Assembly (NCBI RefSeq): GCF_900109745.1
Contig: NZ_FOAV01000002.1
Location: 597,729-661,728, forward strand
DNA: 64,000 nucleotides
Direction of reading: 5' to 3'
Origin: Roseateles sp. YR242
GTDB taxonomy: Bacteria; Pseudomonadota; Gammaproteobacteria; Burkholderiales; Burkholderiaceae_C
The notes below the pieces were generated by a model. The model did not search any database, had not been told where the DNA came from, and saw only the letters and a program-made list of their open reading frames with translations. Of the stretch, positions 17,197-25,302 are shown in pieces (position 1 is the stretch's first letter; the number at the start of each line of letters is the position of its first letter). The translations under genes and the position numbers were made by a program.

Positions 17197-17811
17197 TCAG
17201 GTGGATTGCAGATCGCTGGCGCGAGCCTTCATGGGCTTGGGCGCGGCCTCCTGGGCTTCGGTCAGATCGGGGCTCGCCTCGATCTGTCGCTTCAGATGGG
17301 CCCGCGCACGCGAAATGCGCGACCGCACGGTCCCGATCGGAATGTTCATCTCGAGCGCCACCTCTTCGTAGCTGAGGTTGTCGATGACCACGCGTTCCAG
17401 CATCTGTCGGCTGTCTTCAGGCAAGGACGGCAGCACCGCGGCCACTCGCGTCATGCGTTGACGCTGCTCGGTGATGTCCATCGGGTTGTCGCCGCCTTCC
17501 GAGGGCACGTCCGCCACATCCGCGTCGACATAAACATCCCGGCAGCGCGCGCGCTTGTAATGACCACGCGTCAGATTCAACGCAATGCCAAAGAGCCAGG
17601 TTTCGGGGCGCGACTGCCCTTGGAACTGCTCGATGCAGCGCAAGGCTTCGACGAGCGTGTCCTGCACCAGATCCTCGACGTCGTGCGGGTTTCCGACGCG
17701 GCGTCGCAGGAAGTTGGCCAGCCGCGAGGCGTGGGTCCGCACGAGTTGATCCAGGTCCTGGATCGTCAGCCGCGCCACGGGCGTCAGCTCGGAAGAATCG
17801 GTGGTCGACAT
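17197..17811 (-). CDS. hrpL: HrpL-like ECF sigma factor
   Basis: A 204-residue ECF sigma factor. Region 2 runs through VEDLVQDTLVEALRCIEQFQ and ETWLFGIALNLTRGHYKRAR; region 4 carries LSYEEVALEMNIPIGTVRSR and ISRARAHLKRQI. The C-terminus has about 25 extra polar residues. Nothing resembling an anti-sigma gene sits beside it, as is usual for HrpL. A -24/-12 sigma-54 promoter lies upstream and an HrpS-like activator is in the window. The surrounding promoters match the HrpL motif. Those three facts, rather than residue identity alone, support the name. It is convergent with the ExeA-like gene. Confidence 0.75.
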   Translation of the reverse strand: MSTTDSSELTPVARLTIQDLDQLVRTHASRLANFLRRRVGNPHDVEDLVQDTLVEALRCIEQFQGQSRPETWLFGIALNLTRGHYKRARCRDVYVDADVADVPSEGGDNPMDITEQRQRMTRVAAVLPSLPEDSRQMLERVVIDNLSYEEVALEMNIPIGTVRSRISRARAHLKRQIEASPDLTEAQEAAPKPMKARASDLQST

Positions 17812-17865
17812 GACGGACTTCTTTCAAGACACACGCAGACCGGCGGTCTGCTCGGCCTTTGACAG

Positions 17866-17881
17866 CGCAACGTCCATGCCA
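17866..17881 (-). promoter_or_regulatory. Sigma-54 (-24/-12) promoter of hrpL
   Basis: Minus strand TGGCATGGACGTTGCG: GG and GC are ten bases apart, and 14 of 16 positions agree with TGGCACG-N4-TTGCW. It ends 54 bases before the hrpL ATG. Known HrpL genes of the P. syringae/Erwinia type are driven by HrpS from such promoters. Confidence 0.65.
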
Positions 17882-18063
17882 CGCCGCGACGAATCTCCAA
17901 CCCGCTGATTCAAAAGGGATTTATTGACCACCTACGGGTTAGCCCACCCCACCGCCGCTCAAACCTTCGAGTCAAGCGTTTGAGCACTTCCCAGGTTTTG
18001 AGAGAACGGTCAGTTCCCGAAGGAATGCGGACATCGATCGGCGCGGAACTTCGAAGCCCGGCT

Positions 18064-18091
18064 GTGACGAGGTGCAGGTCTGCGCCACCCA
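18064..18091 (+). promoter_or_regulatory. Weak hrp box candidate
   Basis: GTGACG-N15-CCACCCA, ending 46 bases before the ATG at 18138. The -10 half is exact; the -35 half matches poorly. It is kept because of spacing and context. Confidence 0.3.
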
Positions 18092-18137
18092 ACGGGACCA
18101 AGCCGCCCGGCCGCTCAACATCGAAAGGATCTGCTCC

Positions 18138-19991
18138 ATGTCAGCCTTGCCTCTTGCACGCGCATCGTCCGTCGAACTGCGCACCATCGTCTCCACGCAC
18201 ACGCAAGACCTCATGCACGCACACTCGTCTTCGGGCGCGCCTGTCATTGCGCTGGCACCCGCCGCCGTCCGGGTGACCCCACCTGACGCCTTGCCGGCAG
18301 CGGCCGTCCCGGCGGCTCCTGCAGGCGCCCCCAAACCGCCATTGGGGGGTGAGGAGCCGCTGGCACAGCTCATCACGATGCCCACGGCCGAAGGCGATGG
18401 GCCGTCGCACGACCATTCAATCGGCACGGTGGCCTCCCAAGCGGTGGCGAGTCCCACCGAGCCCACTCACTCCCGCAACCCTGCCGTCGTCGCGGAGATG
18501 CTCCTTCGCCTGGATACCGTCATCGACCTGGCGCCAGCGTCACCGCAGCGCCACGCCTGTGTACAGGTCCTGCAAAAGGTGTTGGGCAACCTGGACTTCG
18601 TGCGGGCACTCACGACTCGCGATGACGACAGGATTCGCCGCGACCCCAACGTTCGTTGGGCGCTGACAGGCGCTCGCGATGTGATCGACCACATGCGGGT
18701 CGTCATCGAGGAGAACGAGTCTCGCCTGCCGCCGCCCTTGGCAAAAGCGCTGAAGGCGCGATGGAGGGAAGCGGACTGGAACCTGGCCGACTTTGCGCAC
18801 GACGCCTCATTGACCTCGCGCATCGCGGCACTGAGCACCGTGCGGGCGGTCAACACGTTCATCTTTCTCGGCGTGCCACTCATGGAGCCCCAACGCAAGA
18901 CGACGGCGCTGTACGTGGCCGTGTCCGGCAAGAGTGCCGTGCGGGCCATCGGTCTGGGGCGGCGCGCCACCACGCATGCCTGGCAAGTCGCCGACCACTT
19001 CATCGGCCGCGATCTGATCAACACGCAGCAGAGCCTGCTGTTCGCCATCCACTTGATTGGCGCGTTAATGCCGCCCGGCCCGGCACGGGACCGCCTGGAG
19101 CGAAGCACCAGCGCTGCGCCCTACCTGACGTTCGTGGGTGTCGCCTCGGTGATCTCCGCGATGCTCGCCTTCCATCACAAGGACCTGTCGCGCCTGCTGA
19201 ACAAGCTCTTCTACGGTCATGCCGCTCCTAACCTGCAGGGACGGGAAACCCTTGGGGATCGGGCGCTGCGACGGCTCGGCAGTCTGCGCGATGCCTTGAT
19301 GCGGGACGCCCGGCGCACGATGGCTCGTCCGCCTGCCGGGGCGCTGAAGGTGGAGGACCTGCCATCAGAGGTGCAGGACGCGCTGCAGTATCTGCTCAAA
19401 GTGTCCGAACGCGCCAGCCACGGGGTGCGGCATCTGGGCCGTGAGATGCAGAAGCTGGGGACACTCAGCGACAGCAGCGCCAAGCTGTTTGGCACCGTCG
19501 AAGGCAGTTTCGGCCGGCTGAATGAAAGCATCGGTTTGGTGCTCGGCATTCCCGTCGAGTCGCGCGCGAACGATCAATGGGTGGCCAAAGCGGCCTTGGC
19601 CGTATTTGCGCTGGGCGTCTGTGTGGCGCCGGCGGCCTTCCTCAAGGACAACACCATAGGCTTCGTTGATCTCGTCGCGAATGCCGCGTTCGTCTTTCTT
19701 GTGATGGCGATGAACGCCGCCGACCCGCACACCCGGCTGGAAGTTTCCGAAGACGACTTCGGACAGTATTGCGGATTCAGCCTGGCGATGACCGGCGTGT
19801 GGGCCTACAACCAAGTCAAGCATGACCCGATGGAAAAGACCTGGGCCTCGGCCATGCAAGGCGCGGCCGTGCTGACCGCGTTGGGGAACACTCTGTCCGC
19901 TCCCTCTGGGCTCGCGGTGGGCTGGTTGGCAGGCAAGGCGCACCGAGGATTTTCACGGCTTGCCGGGGCAGTTCCCACCCAGCCAGATTGA
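18138..19991 (+). CDS. Candidate type III effector with membrane segments, 617 aa
   Basis: No family recognised. The first ~115 residues are Ala/Pro/Ser/Thr-rich and disordered-looking, typical of type III substrates. A helical middle region follows. Three hydrophobic segments lie near 327-345 (APYLTFVGVASVISAMLAF), 482-500 (WVAKAALAVFALGVCVAPA) and 507-527 (GFVDLVANAAFVFLVMAMNA). No Sec signal. AAGGA precedes the ATG. It lies next to hrpL and ahead of other hrp-box genes. A membrane-inserting effector or a translocon-like protein are both possible; assignment to a known Hop, Xop or Rip family was not possible by eye. Confidence 0.6.
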   Translation: MSALPLARASSVELRTIVSTHTQDLMHAHSSSGAPVIALAPAAVRVTPPDALPAAAVPAAPAGAPKPPLGGEEPLAQLITMPTAEGDGPSHDHSIGTVASQAVASPTEPTHSRNPAVVAEMLLRLDTVIDLAPASPQRHACVQVLQKVLGNLDFVRALTTRDDDRIRRDPNVRWALTGARDVIDHMRVVIEENESRLPPPLAKALKARWREADWNLADFAHDASLTSRIAALSTVRAVNTFIFLGVPLMEPQRKTTALYVAVSGKSAVRAIGLGRRATTHAWQVADHFIGRDLINTQQSLLFAIHLIGALMPPGPARDRLERSTSAAPYLTFVGVASVISAMLAFHHKDLSRLLNKLFYGHAAPNLQGRETLGDRALRRLGSLRDALMRDARRTMARPPAGALKVEDLPSEVQDALQYLLKVSERASHGVRHLGREMQKLGTLSDSSAKLFGTVEGSFGRLNESIGLVLGIPVESRANDQWVAKAALAVFALGVCVAPAAFLKDNTIGFVDLVANAAFVFLVMAMNAADPHTRLEVSEDDFGQYCGFSLAMTGVWAYNQVKHDPMEKTWASAMQGAAVLTALGNTLSAPSGLAVGWLAGKAHRGFSRLAGAVPTQPD

Positions 19992-19992
19992 T

Positions 19993-20020
19993 GCAACTTT
20001 CCCGCCCGCTCTGCCACCCA
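19993..20020 (+). promoter_or_regulatory. hrp box promoter of the transglycosylase gene
   Basis: GCAACT-N15-CCACCCA, starting one base after the preceding stop codon and ending 33 bases before the ATG at 20054. Confidence 0.65.
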
Positions 20021-20053
20021 TCCCATGACCTTATTTCAATCGGAGCAGAAGCC

Positions 20054-20824
20054 ATGGTTGGCAGAGTGCAAGTCGTCGAGGGTGAAATCGGCACGGTTTA
20101 TTACTGCGATCTGGATCAAGGTGTCTATGAGGTCACCGGAAAAAACACGTCCAAGCTGGTCACTGATCCCGACAAGATCGCCGCTGGCCAGGGCGTTCGC
20201 ATCAGCAACTGGCAGAACTTCAAGCTGGAGAACGACCCCAGCGGCCGTCCTGCAGGAACGCCGGCGCAGCCCGTGGGCCCCAACGCGCCTCCCATCCCCG
20301 GCGGAGGGGGGCAGCAAGCGCCAGGCGCCAGCACCGGGAGCGAGGGCTCCGGCGTCAACGGCGATGGCGGAACCAGCGGTGCGTCCTCGGGACGCACACC
20401 CGAGGGCATGCCCAAGGAACTCTGGGATTACTGCGTGGAGGCTGGTCAGAAGACCAACATCAGCCCCTACATCCTGGCCGCACAGATGGAGCGGGAGAGC
20501 AACTTCGGCCGTGGCCTGCAGGGCAGTCCGAGCGCGGGGGATGGCCTCATGCAAGTCGAGCCCGGCACCCGCAGCGGCTATATGGCCAAGTTCCGCGAGC
20601 AGATGGGCCACGGGTATGACCACGGCAATCCGCGTGACCAAGTGGAGATGGCTGCGGTCATCCTGAGGGACAAGGGCGGGAGCATTCAGAACATGCTTCA
20701 GAAGTACAACGGTGGCGACAACTGGCATCCCGGCGCCACGGACTCCTACGGACGTGAGATTCATGCCGACGCGTATGCGAGCGCCGTCATGTCACGCGCC
20801 CGTCAGATGCAAGCGGGTGGCTGA
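20054..20824 (+). CDS. Hrp-associated lytic transglycosylase with novel N-terminal domain
   Basis: 256 residues in three parts: a small beta-rich N-terminal domain (about 1-55, with IGTVYYCDLDQGVYEV and KIAAGQGVRI), a Gly/Pro/Ser linker (60-115), and a C-terminal SLT-like lysozyme-fold domain (118-250). The probable catalytic Glu is E148 in MERESNF, followed by GDGLMQVEPG and LQKYNGG. There is no Sec signal, so export would be by the type III system, as for HrpH/HopAJ-type transglycosylases. GGAG is 9 bases before the ATG. The N-terminal motif recurs in the broken gene at 26358. Probable role: local peptidoglycan cleavage for apparatus assembly or effector passage. Confidence 0.75.
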   Translation: MVGRVQVVEGEIGTVYYCDLDQGVYEVTGKNTSKLVTDPDKIAAGQGVRISNWQNFKLENDPSGRPAGTPAQPVGPNAPPIPGGGGQQAPGASTGSEGSGVNGDGGTSGASSGRTPEGMPKELWDYCVEAGQKTNISPYILAAQMERESNFGRGLQGSPSAGDGLMQVEPGTRSGYMAKFREQMGHGYDHGNPRDQVEMAAVILRDKGGSIQNMLQKYNGGDNWHPGATDSYGREIHADAYASAVMSRARQMQAGG

Positions 20825-20856
20825 GCGTGCTGGCGCAGGGTTGCAACGCGCCACCT

Positions 20857-20881
20857 GCTCCAACGCCTCCTGCGTTGGAGC
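20857..20881. terminator. Perfect 10-bp hairpin between convergent genes
   Basis: GCTCCAACGC, a 5-base loop, then GCGTTGGAGC, between the stops at 20824 and 20906. No T-run on either side. Confidence 0.5.
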
Positions 20882-20905
20882 ACGTGCGCAGGCAGCGAAG
20901 GTTCC

Positions 20906-21442
20906 TCACTGCGCCTGGACTGTCTCCTCACTGAGAATTCCTTGCTTACGCCGATCCCAGATCGCCTCCAGCGCCGGTGGCGTGTACAACAGTTTTTGAG
21001 TCAAGTAGCAGGCCGCTTCAGCCGGCCACGGTAGATCGCTGAAGTTCCAGTAGATCGCGATGCGTTCATGATGCTGCAGGGGCAACTCCCCCGCCTTCAG
21101 CCTCGCGACGAAATGCCCTAGCAAGGCAGACTTTCTCTGAAGAGAAAGGTGCCTCATCGCATGCCGCAAGGCGGTGAGGCCTTCGATAGGGTCGGAGAAT
21201 TGTCTAATGATGTCCAGGGCGTTCTGATCCGGACGCAGGGACGGCGCTCCGCGATCCTCACTGATTTTGAGGACCTCCAGCGGGATGGCGGCCCCGCCCG
21301 CCTCATGGCTGCGCACGGCGGTTGATTCCGCGGCGCTCCCGGGTGTCAGACTTGGCGCACGCAGGCCTCGAATACCAGTGAGCCTGCTGATAGGGGGCAG
21401 AGAGAGCCAGGCACTTTGCAAAACGTCAGTGACCTTGTCCAT
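20906..21442 (-). CDS. Candidate type III effector, 178 aa
   Basis: Not recognised. The first ~70 residues are Ser/Ala/Pro-rich. The C-terminal 110 residues look like a compact helical domain (IIRQFSDPIEGLTALRHAMR, WPAEAACYLTQKLLYTPPAL). No signal peptide. The start at 21442 has CAAGGAG placed 5 bases upstream, and a hrp box ends 24 bases before it. These three points make it a good candidate secreted protein of the HrpL regulon. Confidence 0.6.
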   Translation of the reverse strand: MDKVTDVLQSAWLSLPPISRLTGIRGLRAPSLTPGSAAESTAVRSHEAGGAAIPLEVLKISEDRGAPSLRPDQNALDIIRQFSDPIEGLTALRHAMRHLSLQRKSALLGHFVARLKAGELPLQHHERIAIYWNFSDLPWPAEAACYLTQKLLYTPPALEAIWDRRKQGILSEETVQAQ

Positions 21443-21466
21443 ATTGAACTCCTTGAAAGAGCTCAA

Positions 21467-21494
21467 TAGGTGATGGGCAGCACGTCCGAGTTCC
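21467..21494 (-). promoter_or_regulatory. hrp box promoter of the 178-aa effector gene
   Basis: Minus strand GGAACT-N15-TCACCTA, ending 24 bases before the ATG at 21442. Confidence 0.65.
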
Positions 21495-21527
21495 GTCTGC
21501 TGCATCGATCCAATACGCCCCACTCTG

Positions 21528-21538
21528 GTGTATTGTAT
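21528..21538 (+). promoter_or_regulatory. Putative GntR operator at its own start
   Basis: GTGTATTGTAT, repeated exactly in inverted orientation at 24233-24243 in the divergent lyase/porin intergenic region. It lies 4 bases before the ATG of the regulator, overlapping where a -10 element of a leaderless transcript would be, which suggests autoregulation. Confidence 0.45.
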
Positions 21539-21542
21539 CGGG

Positions 21543-22733
21543 ATGAACGCTTCCCCCAATGCACTGCTCCGCCACCTCGAACAACTGTCGGCGGATGCGG
21601 AGCCTGGCCAGCAACTGCCCACGATCCGCGAACTGATGCGGCGCTTCGGCGCATCGCAGGCCATGGTGCAGCGCGCCTTCCAGGAACTCAAGGCGCTCGG
21701 ATTGATCGAGTCGCAGGTGGGGCGGGGCACCTATTTTCTGAGCCGAGCGCCTTCGGGGACTTCCACCACCATAGAGCCCGTGCATTCCATGCAACGACGC
21801 ACGACCGGCGCAGGCGCGGCGGGACAACATGGCACCGCATCGACCGGGCCTGCGAATGGACCTCGAGCGATCCTGCTGCTTCGTCGATCCGTCAGCGTCG
21901 CTCGGGGTCGCCTCCTCGTGGAAGGCCTGCAGCGCCGGTTTTCCGCAGACGGCCATCAGGTTCTGGAGGTGGCCTACAACGACCCCCTGCACGCATTGAC
22001 CGTGCTGAAGGGCTTGCCGCGCTTTGATGCCTGCGTCGTGCAATCGACGTTCAGGACAATCCCGATCGCGCTGCTCGCGGCGCTACGGGAGAAGACCGAC
22101 GTCGTCGCGATCGATGGCGCTTCTCTGGCCGGCGCCGATGTGGAGGCCGTGGGCACCGAATGGTCGGAGCCCCTGGCCATCGCGGTCGGTTTGCTGAAAC
22201 AGCGTCAGCATCAACACATCGCCTTCGCCACGACCTCCCATCCCCTCCTGTCCGTCCAATTGGCTCGGCGACGGCTATCCCATCTTGCCCAGGACTGGCC
22301 GGGAATCTCGCTGACCGAAATTGCCCTGCCCCTGCTGCCGGACGAAGCGTATGCCACGGCCCTGGTGGAGCACCTGGCGGAACTGCTTTCGCGCCAGGGG
22401 CGATTGCCGTTTACCGGACTCGTGGCGTGGGGCATCGAGGACAGCGCCGGGTGGCGAGCACAGCTGGAATCGCGCGGCATCTCGGTGCCCAGGGATCTGA
22501 GCGTCGCCTTGCTCGCGAGACCTGACCTTCCCAATGAGCACGCCCACTTCTTCGATGTCGTCGGTGCAAGCATCGAGGACCAGATCGCGGCCCTGCATGC
22601 GGCGGTGACCGAGCGCTGGGCCAGTCCCGGCGCGCCCTTTGGTGTCCGGCTGGTACCAGTGCGAACCCGCGCAGGGCAGTCCATCGCGGCGCCCGCCCGC
22701 GCCCGGCGAGCCCTTCCGCGCCAGACCGCCTGA
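21543..22733 (+). CDS. GntR-type regulator with LacI/periplasmic-binding-like sensor domain
   Basis: A 396-residue transcription factor. The N-terminal winged helix (about 1-70) has LPTIRELMRRFGASQAMVQR and ELKALGLIESQVGRGTYFLS, the GntR signature. The C-terminal 290 residues form an alternating helix/strand sensor of the LacI/GalR type (ILLLRRSVSVARGRLLVEGL, VVAIDGASLAGADVEAVG), as in AraR-like proteins. There is no Shine-Dalgarno before the ATG at 21543, so the mRNA may be leaderless; a GTG at 21528 would add five residues. It probably controls the adjoining lyase, porin and Bug genes through the shared operator. Confidence 0.75.
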   Translation: MNASPNALLRHLEQLSADAEPGQQLPTIRELMRRFGASQAMVQRAFQELKALGLIESQVGRGTYFLSRAPSGTSTTIEPVHSMQRRTTGAGAAGQHGTASTGPANGPRAILLLRRSVSVARGRLLVEGLQRRFSADGHQVLEVAYNDPLHALTVLKGLPRFDACVVQSTFRTIPIALLAALREKTDVVAIDGASLAGADVEAVGTEWSEPLAIAVGLLKQRQHQHIAFATTSHPLLSVQLARRRLSHLAQDWPGISLTEIALPLLPDEAYATALVEHLAELLSRQGRLPFTGLVAWGIEDSAGWRAQLESRGISVPRDLSVALLARPDLPNEHAHFFDVVGASIEDQIAALHAAVTERWASPGAPFGVRLVPVRTRAGQSIAAPARARRALPRQTA

Positions 22734-22766
22734 CCTCGCGACTCGCGAGTACAGACGGACAGTTCT

Positions 22767-24137
22767 TCAACCGCGCTCGCCTCTCACCTGCCGTATGACG
22801 TCTTCGACGATCGCCGCCGACTCGCCGGTGTAGGCGGCTGGGTCCAACGCGGCTGCGAAGCCGTCCGGAAGCGATTGACCTGCCAGCAGAGGATGCCGTG
22901 CGATACGCTCCAACAGGTCGCTCTCGGTGGCGTCCACCTGATGTACCGCGTCGTAGAGGACATGGTGCGCGTGATGCCGTCCGATCAATGACGTCAGGCG
23001 CATCATCGCGGCCTCCGAGGCAATCAGCCCGTCGGTCAGCGAAAGATTGCGCGCCAGGGCGCCGGGATGCACGGTCAAGCCCTCCACCAGTCGCCGCAGG
23101 GTCTGCGCCATCGACGCGGCCAGGATGGCGATTTCCGGCATCAGGGTGTCGGTGACATTGGTGACGGCCGCGTCCCCTTCGTCCATCCGCACCATCGACT
23201 CCAGGGCCACCGGTACCCGCGCACGCAGCATGCGCGACAGGCTCGACAAGAGCTGCGCCGTGGTGGGATTGCGCTTCTGGGCCATGGTGGAGCTGCCCAC
23301 CTTGCCCAGATGGAAGGCCTCGGACACCTCGCCGATCTCGGTCCGCTGAAGGAAGATCATTTCCTGCGCGATCCGCTGCGCCGTGCCCGCCAGCAATCCT
23401 AGCGAGTTGACATAGTCGGCCACTCGATCGAAGGAAGATCGTGACGGCACCACGCTCGGCTGGAGCCCTAGCCGCTCGGCCAGGCGAGCCTCCACCTCCC
23501 GCCCCGGCGCCCCGGTCGCGGCATAGGTGCCAATCGCGCCGCCCATACTCACCGTGAACGAACTGGCGACCCGCTCGTCCAGCCGTTGCCGGTCGCGGGC
23601 GAGTTCGGCGATCCACCCTGCGAGCTTGAAGCCCAGGGTCATGGGCAGTGCATGCTGTCCATGCGTGCGCCCCGCCATCGGCGTGTCGCGATGTGTCTCC
23701 GCCAGCGTGGAAAGTGCGGCAATGGCAGCATCCACATCAGCCACCAAGCAGCAATGCGTCTGCATCATCTGCAGCGAGGTGGCGGTATCAAAGATGTTTT
23801 GCGTCGTCGCGCCCCAATGAATGTAGCCTGCGGCCGGTTCACCGCATAGGGTCTCGAGCTGATGCAGAACAGGTACCAGCGGATGCTGGGCAAAAGCGAT
23901 TTGCTCCGCCAGCTGGCTAATGTTGAACAAGGACGCGTCGGCGCGGGTCTCGATCACTCTCGCGGCCTCTTCCGGAATCAAGCCGCTCCGCGCCTGGGCA
24001 TGCGCCAGGGCAGACTCCACCGTCAACCAGGCCTGGAGTGTGGCCCGGTCGCTCCATATCGCCTTCACTTTCGAATGAAACCAGTGGGCGGTGATGAACG
24101 ATTCAAACATGCCGACGTGGGCGGTCCGGTCAAACAT
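22767..24137 (-). CDS. Fumarase/aspartase-superfamily lyase (PcaB/adenylosuccinate lyase-like)
   Basis: A 456-residue enzyme with the superfamily signature GSSTMAQKRNP (near residue 280) and the catalytic-loop context GRTHGQHALP (His near 160), plus the early motif TTQNIFDTA. Proteins of this branch are annotated as 3-carboxy-cis,cis-muconate cycloisomerase or adenylosuccinate lyase. The neighbours are a porin and a solute-binding protein, not beta-ketoadipate or purine genes, so it is probably a dedicated catabolic lyase for a carboxylated substrate taken up by this cassette; the substrate is unknown. The start at 24137 has AGGAAG upstream. It is divergent from the porin and shares its operator region. 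Confidence 0.75.
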   Translation of the reverse strand: MFDRTAHVGMFESFITAHWFHSKVKAIWSDRATLQAWLTVESALAHAQARSGLIPEEAARVIETRADASLFNISQLAEQIAFAQHPLVPVLHQLETLCGEPAAGYIHWGATTQNIFDTATSLQMMQTHCCLVADVDAAIAALSTLAETHRDTPMAGRTHGQHALPMTLGFKLAGWIAELARDRQRLDERVASSFTVSMGGAIGTYAATGAPGREVEARLAERLGLQPSVVPSRSSFDRVADYVNSLGLLAGTAQRIAQEMIFLQRTEIGEVSEAFHLGKVGSSTMAQKRNPTTAQLLSSLSRMLRARVPVALESMVRMDEGDAAVTNVTDTLMPEIAILAASMAQTLRRLVEGLTVHPGALARNLSLTDGLIASEAAMMRLTSLIGRHHAHHVLYDAVHQVDATESDLLERIARHPLLAGQSLPDGFAAALDPAAYTGESAAIVEDVIRQVRGERG

Positions 24138-24202
24138 AGCGGTGTCTTCCTGGGTCACGCGCTCGGTCCGTCGGACCGATGCCTTGCGTGAACTGGCTCG
24201 AA

Positions 24203-24243
24203 GTGTATCGCATATGTGTGTTGCTACATTACATACAATACAC
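24203..24243. promoter_or_regulatory. Putative GntR operator region between lyase and porin
   Basis: GTGTAT at 24203 and ATACAC at 24238 form a widely spaced inverted repeat. The right end, ATACAATACAC, is the exact reverse complement of the 11-mer before the regulator gene. It lies in the 149-base divergent gap and could control both directions. Confidence 0.4.
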
Positions 24244-24286
24244 TTAGGCGGCGCGCAGAGGCGTATCAAAACATCAGGAGACACCA

Positions 24287-25291
24287 TTGAACAATGCGCT
24301 TACCAGGCGACTGACCTGCATTGGCGGTCTGGCCCTGCTGACTTGCGGAGACTGGGCGCAGGCCCAGTCTTCGCTCACGATCTACGGCATCATCGACCAA
24401 GGCATCACCAAGGCGAACCGCGGCACTACTGCGGGCGCCATGCTGCCGGGGCGCGCGGCGCCCGACATCTGGACGATCAAGGCCGGCAACACTTCGCGAC
24501 TGGGATTCCGTGGTCGCGAGGAACTAGGGGGTGGCTCCTACGCACGCTTCCAGATGGAGCACCGCGTCGCCCTGGACACGGGGACCCCCAGCAACCCCAA
24601 TGTGTTCTGGCTCGGCCGCTCCGTCGTGGCCATCGGTGACAAGCAATGGGGCGAGGTGTACACAGGACGCGAATATTCACCGGTGTACTGGATTGCGCTC
24701 TTTGCCGACCCGACCGCGCTGAGCTATGTCGGCCAGTTGGGCACCACCTACACCTATGCGAACTACACGGCCGTGGCGGCGAGTGTGGAAGCCTCCAACA
24801 ACCGCTGGTCCAACAGCGTGGGCTATAAGTCACCGACCTGGAAGGGAATGAGCGTCGAGGTGGCCACGGCCCTGGGTGAACGCGCACGCAAACGAAATGA
24901 CTCCGCCAACATCCAGTACCGGGACGGCCCGGTGTGGCTGGCGGCTGGCACCGACCGGATGGACAGTCGCAACAACATGTCCATCGTGGCGGCCGGTTAT
25001 GACTTCGGGGTTGTATTCCCCACTGCCACCTACAGCCGCGCGCGGGGAGGATTGGCCGGAGATGCGACCTCCTACGCGCTGGCCGTCCGCGTGCCGCTGA
25101 GTTTCGGCCGCGCCTATGGGTCCTACGGCAAGCTTCGTCCCGCTGACAGCCGGGACGCCGCGATGGTCGGCACTGGCGTCGAGTATGACTTGTCCAAACG
25201 CAGCCTGCTCTACGCCAACCTTGGCAGCGCCAAGCGCGACAGCTTCTCCCGCACCACGGCCTTCGATGCCGGCTTCAAACACACGTTCTGA
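24287..25291 (+). CDS. General porin, OmpC-like (Gram-negative porin family)
   Basis: A 334-residue outer-membrane beta-barrel. The signal peptide ends AQA, followed by the hallmark start QSSLTIYGIIDQGI of burkholderial 16-strand porins. GNTSRLGFRGREELGGG and the C-terminal GFKHTF with final Phe fit the family. The start is TTG at 24287: CAGGAG is 6 bases upstream, and the nearby ATG at 24294 is out of frame. It heads a two-gene unit with the Bug protein and probably admits the substrate of the cassette. Confidence 0.85.
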   Translation: MNNALTRRLTCIGGLALLTCGDWAQAQSSLTIYGIIDQGITKANRGTTAGAMLPGRAAPDIWTIKAGNTSRLGFRGREELGGGSYARFQMEHRVALDTGTPSNPNVFWLGRSVVAIGDKQWGEVYTGREYSPVYWIALFADPTALSYVGQLGTTYTYANYTAVAASVEASNNRWSNSVGYKSPTWKGMSVEVATALGERARKRNDSANIQYRDGPVWLAAGTDRMDSRNNMSIVAAGYDFGVVFPTATYSRARGGLAGDATSYALAVRVPLSFGRAYGSYGKLRPADSRDAAMVGTGVEYDLSKRSLLYANLGSAKRDSFSRTTAFDAGFKHTF

Positions 25292-25302
25292 AAGGTCTAC
25301 TA

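Noticed and set aside
18045..18050. GGAACT before the 617-aa gene as a hrp box -35
   Set aside because: No CACNNA-type -10 at 15 or 16 bases; the site at 18064-18091 fits better although weak.
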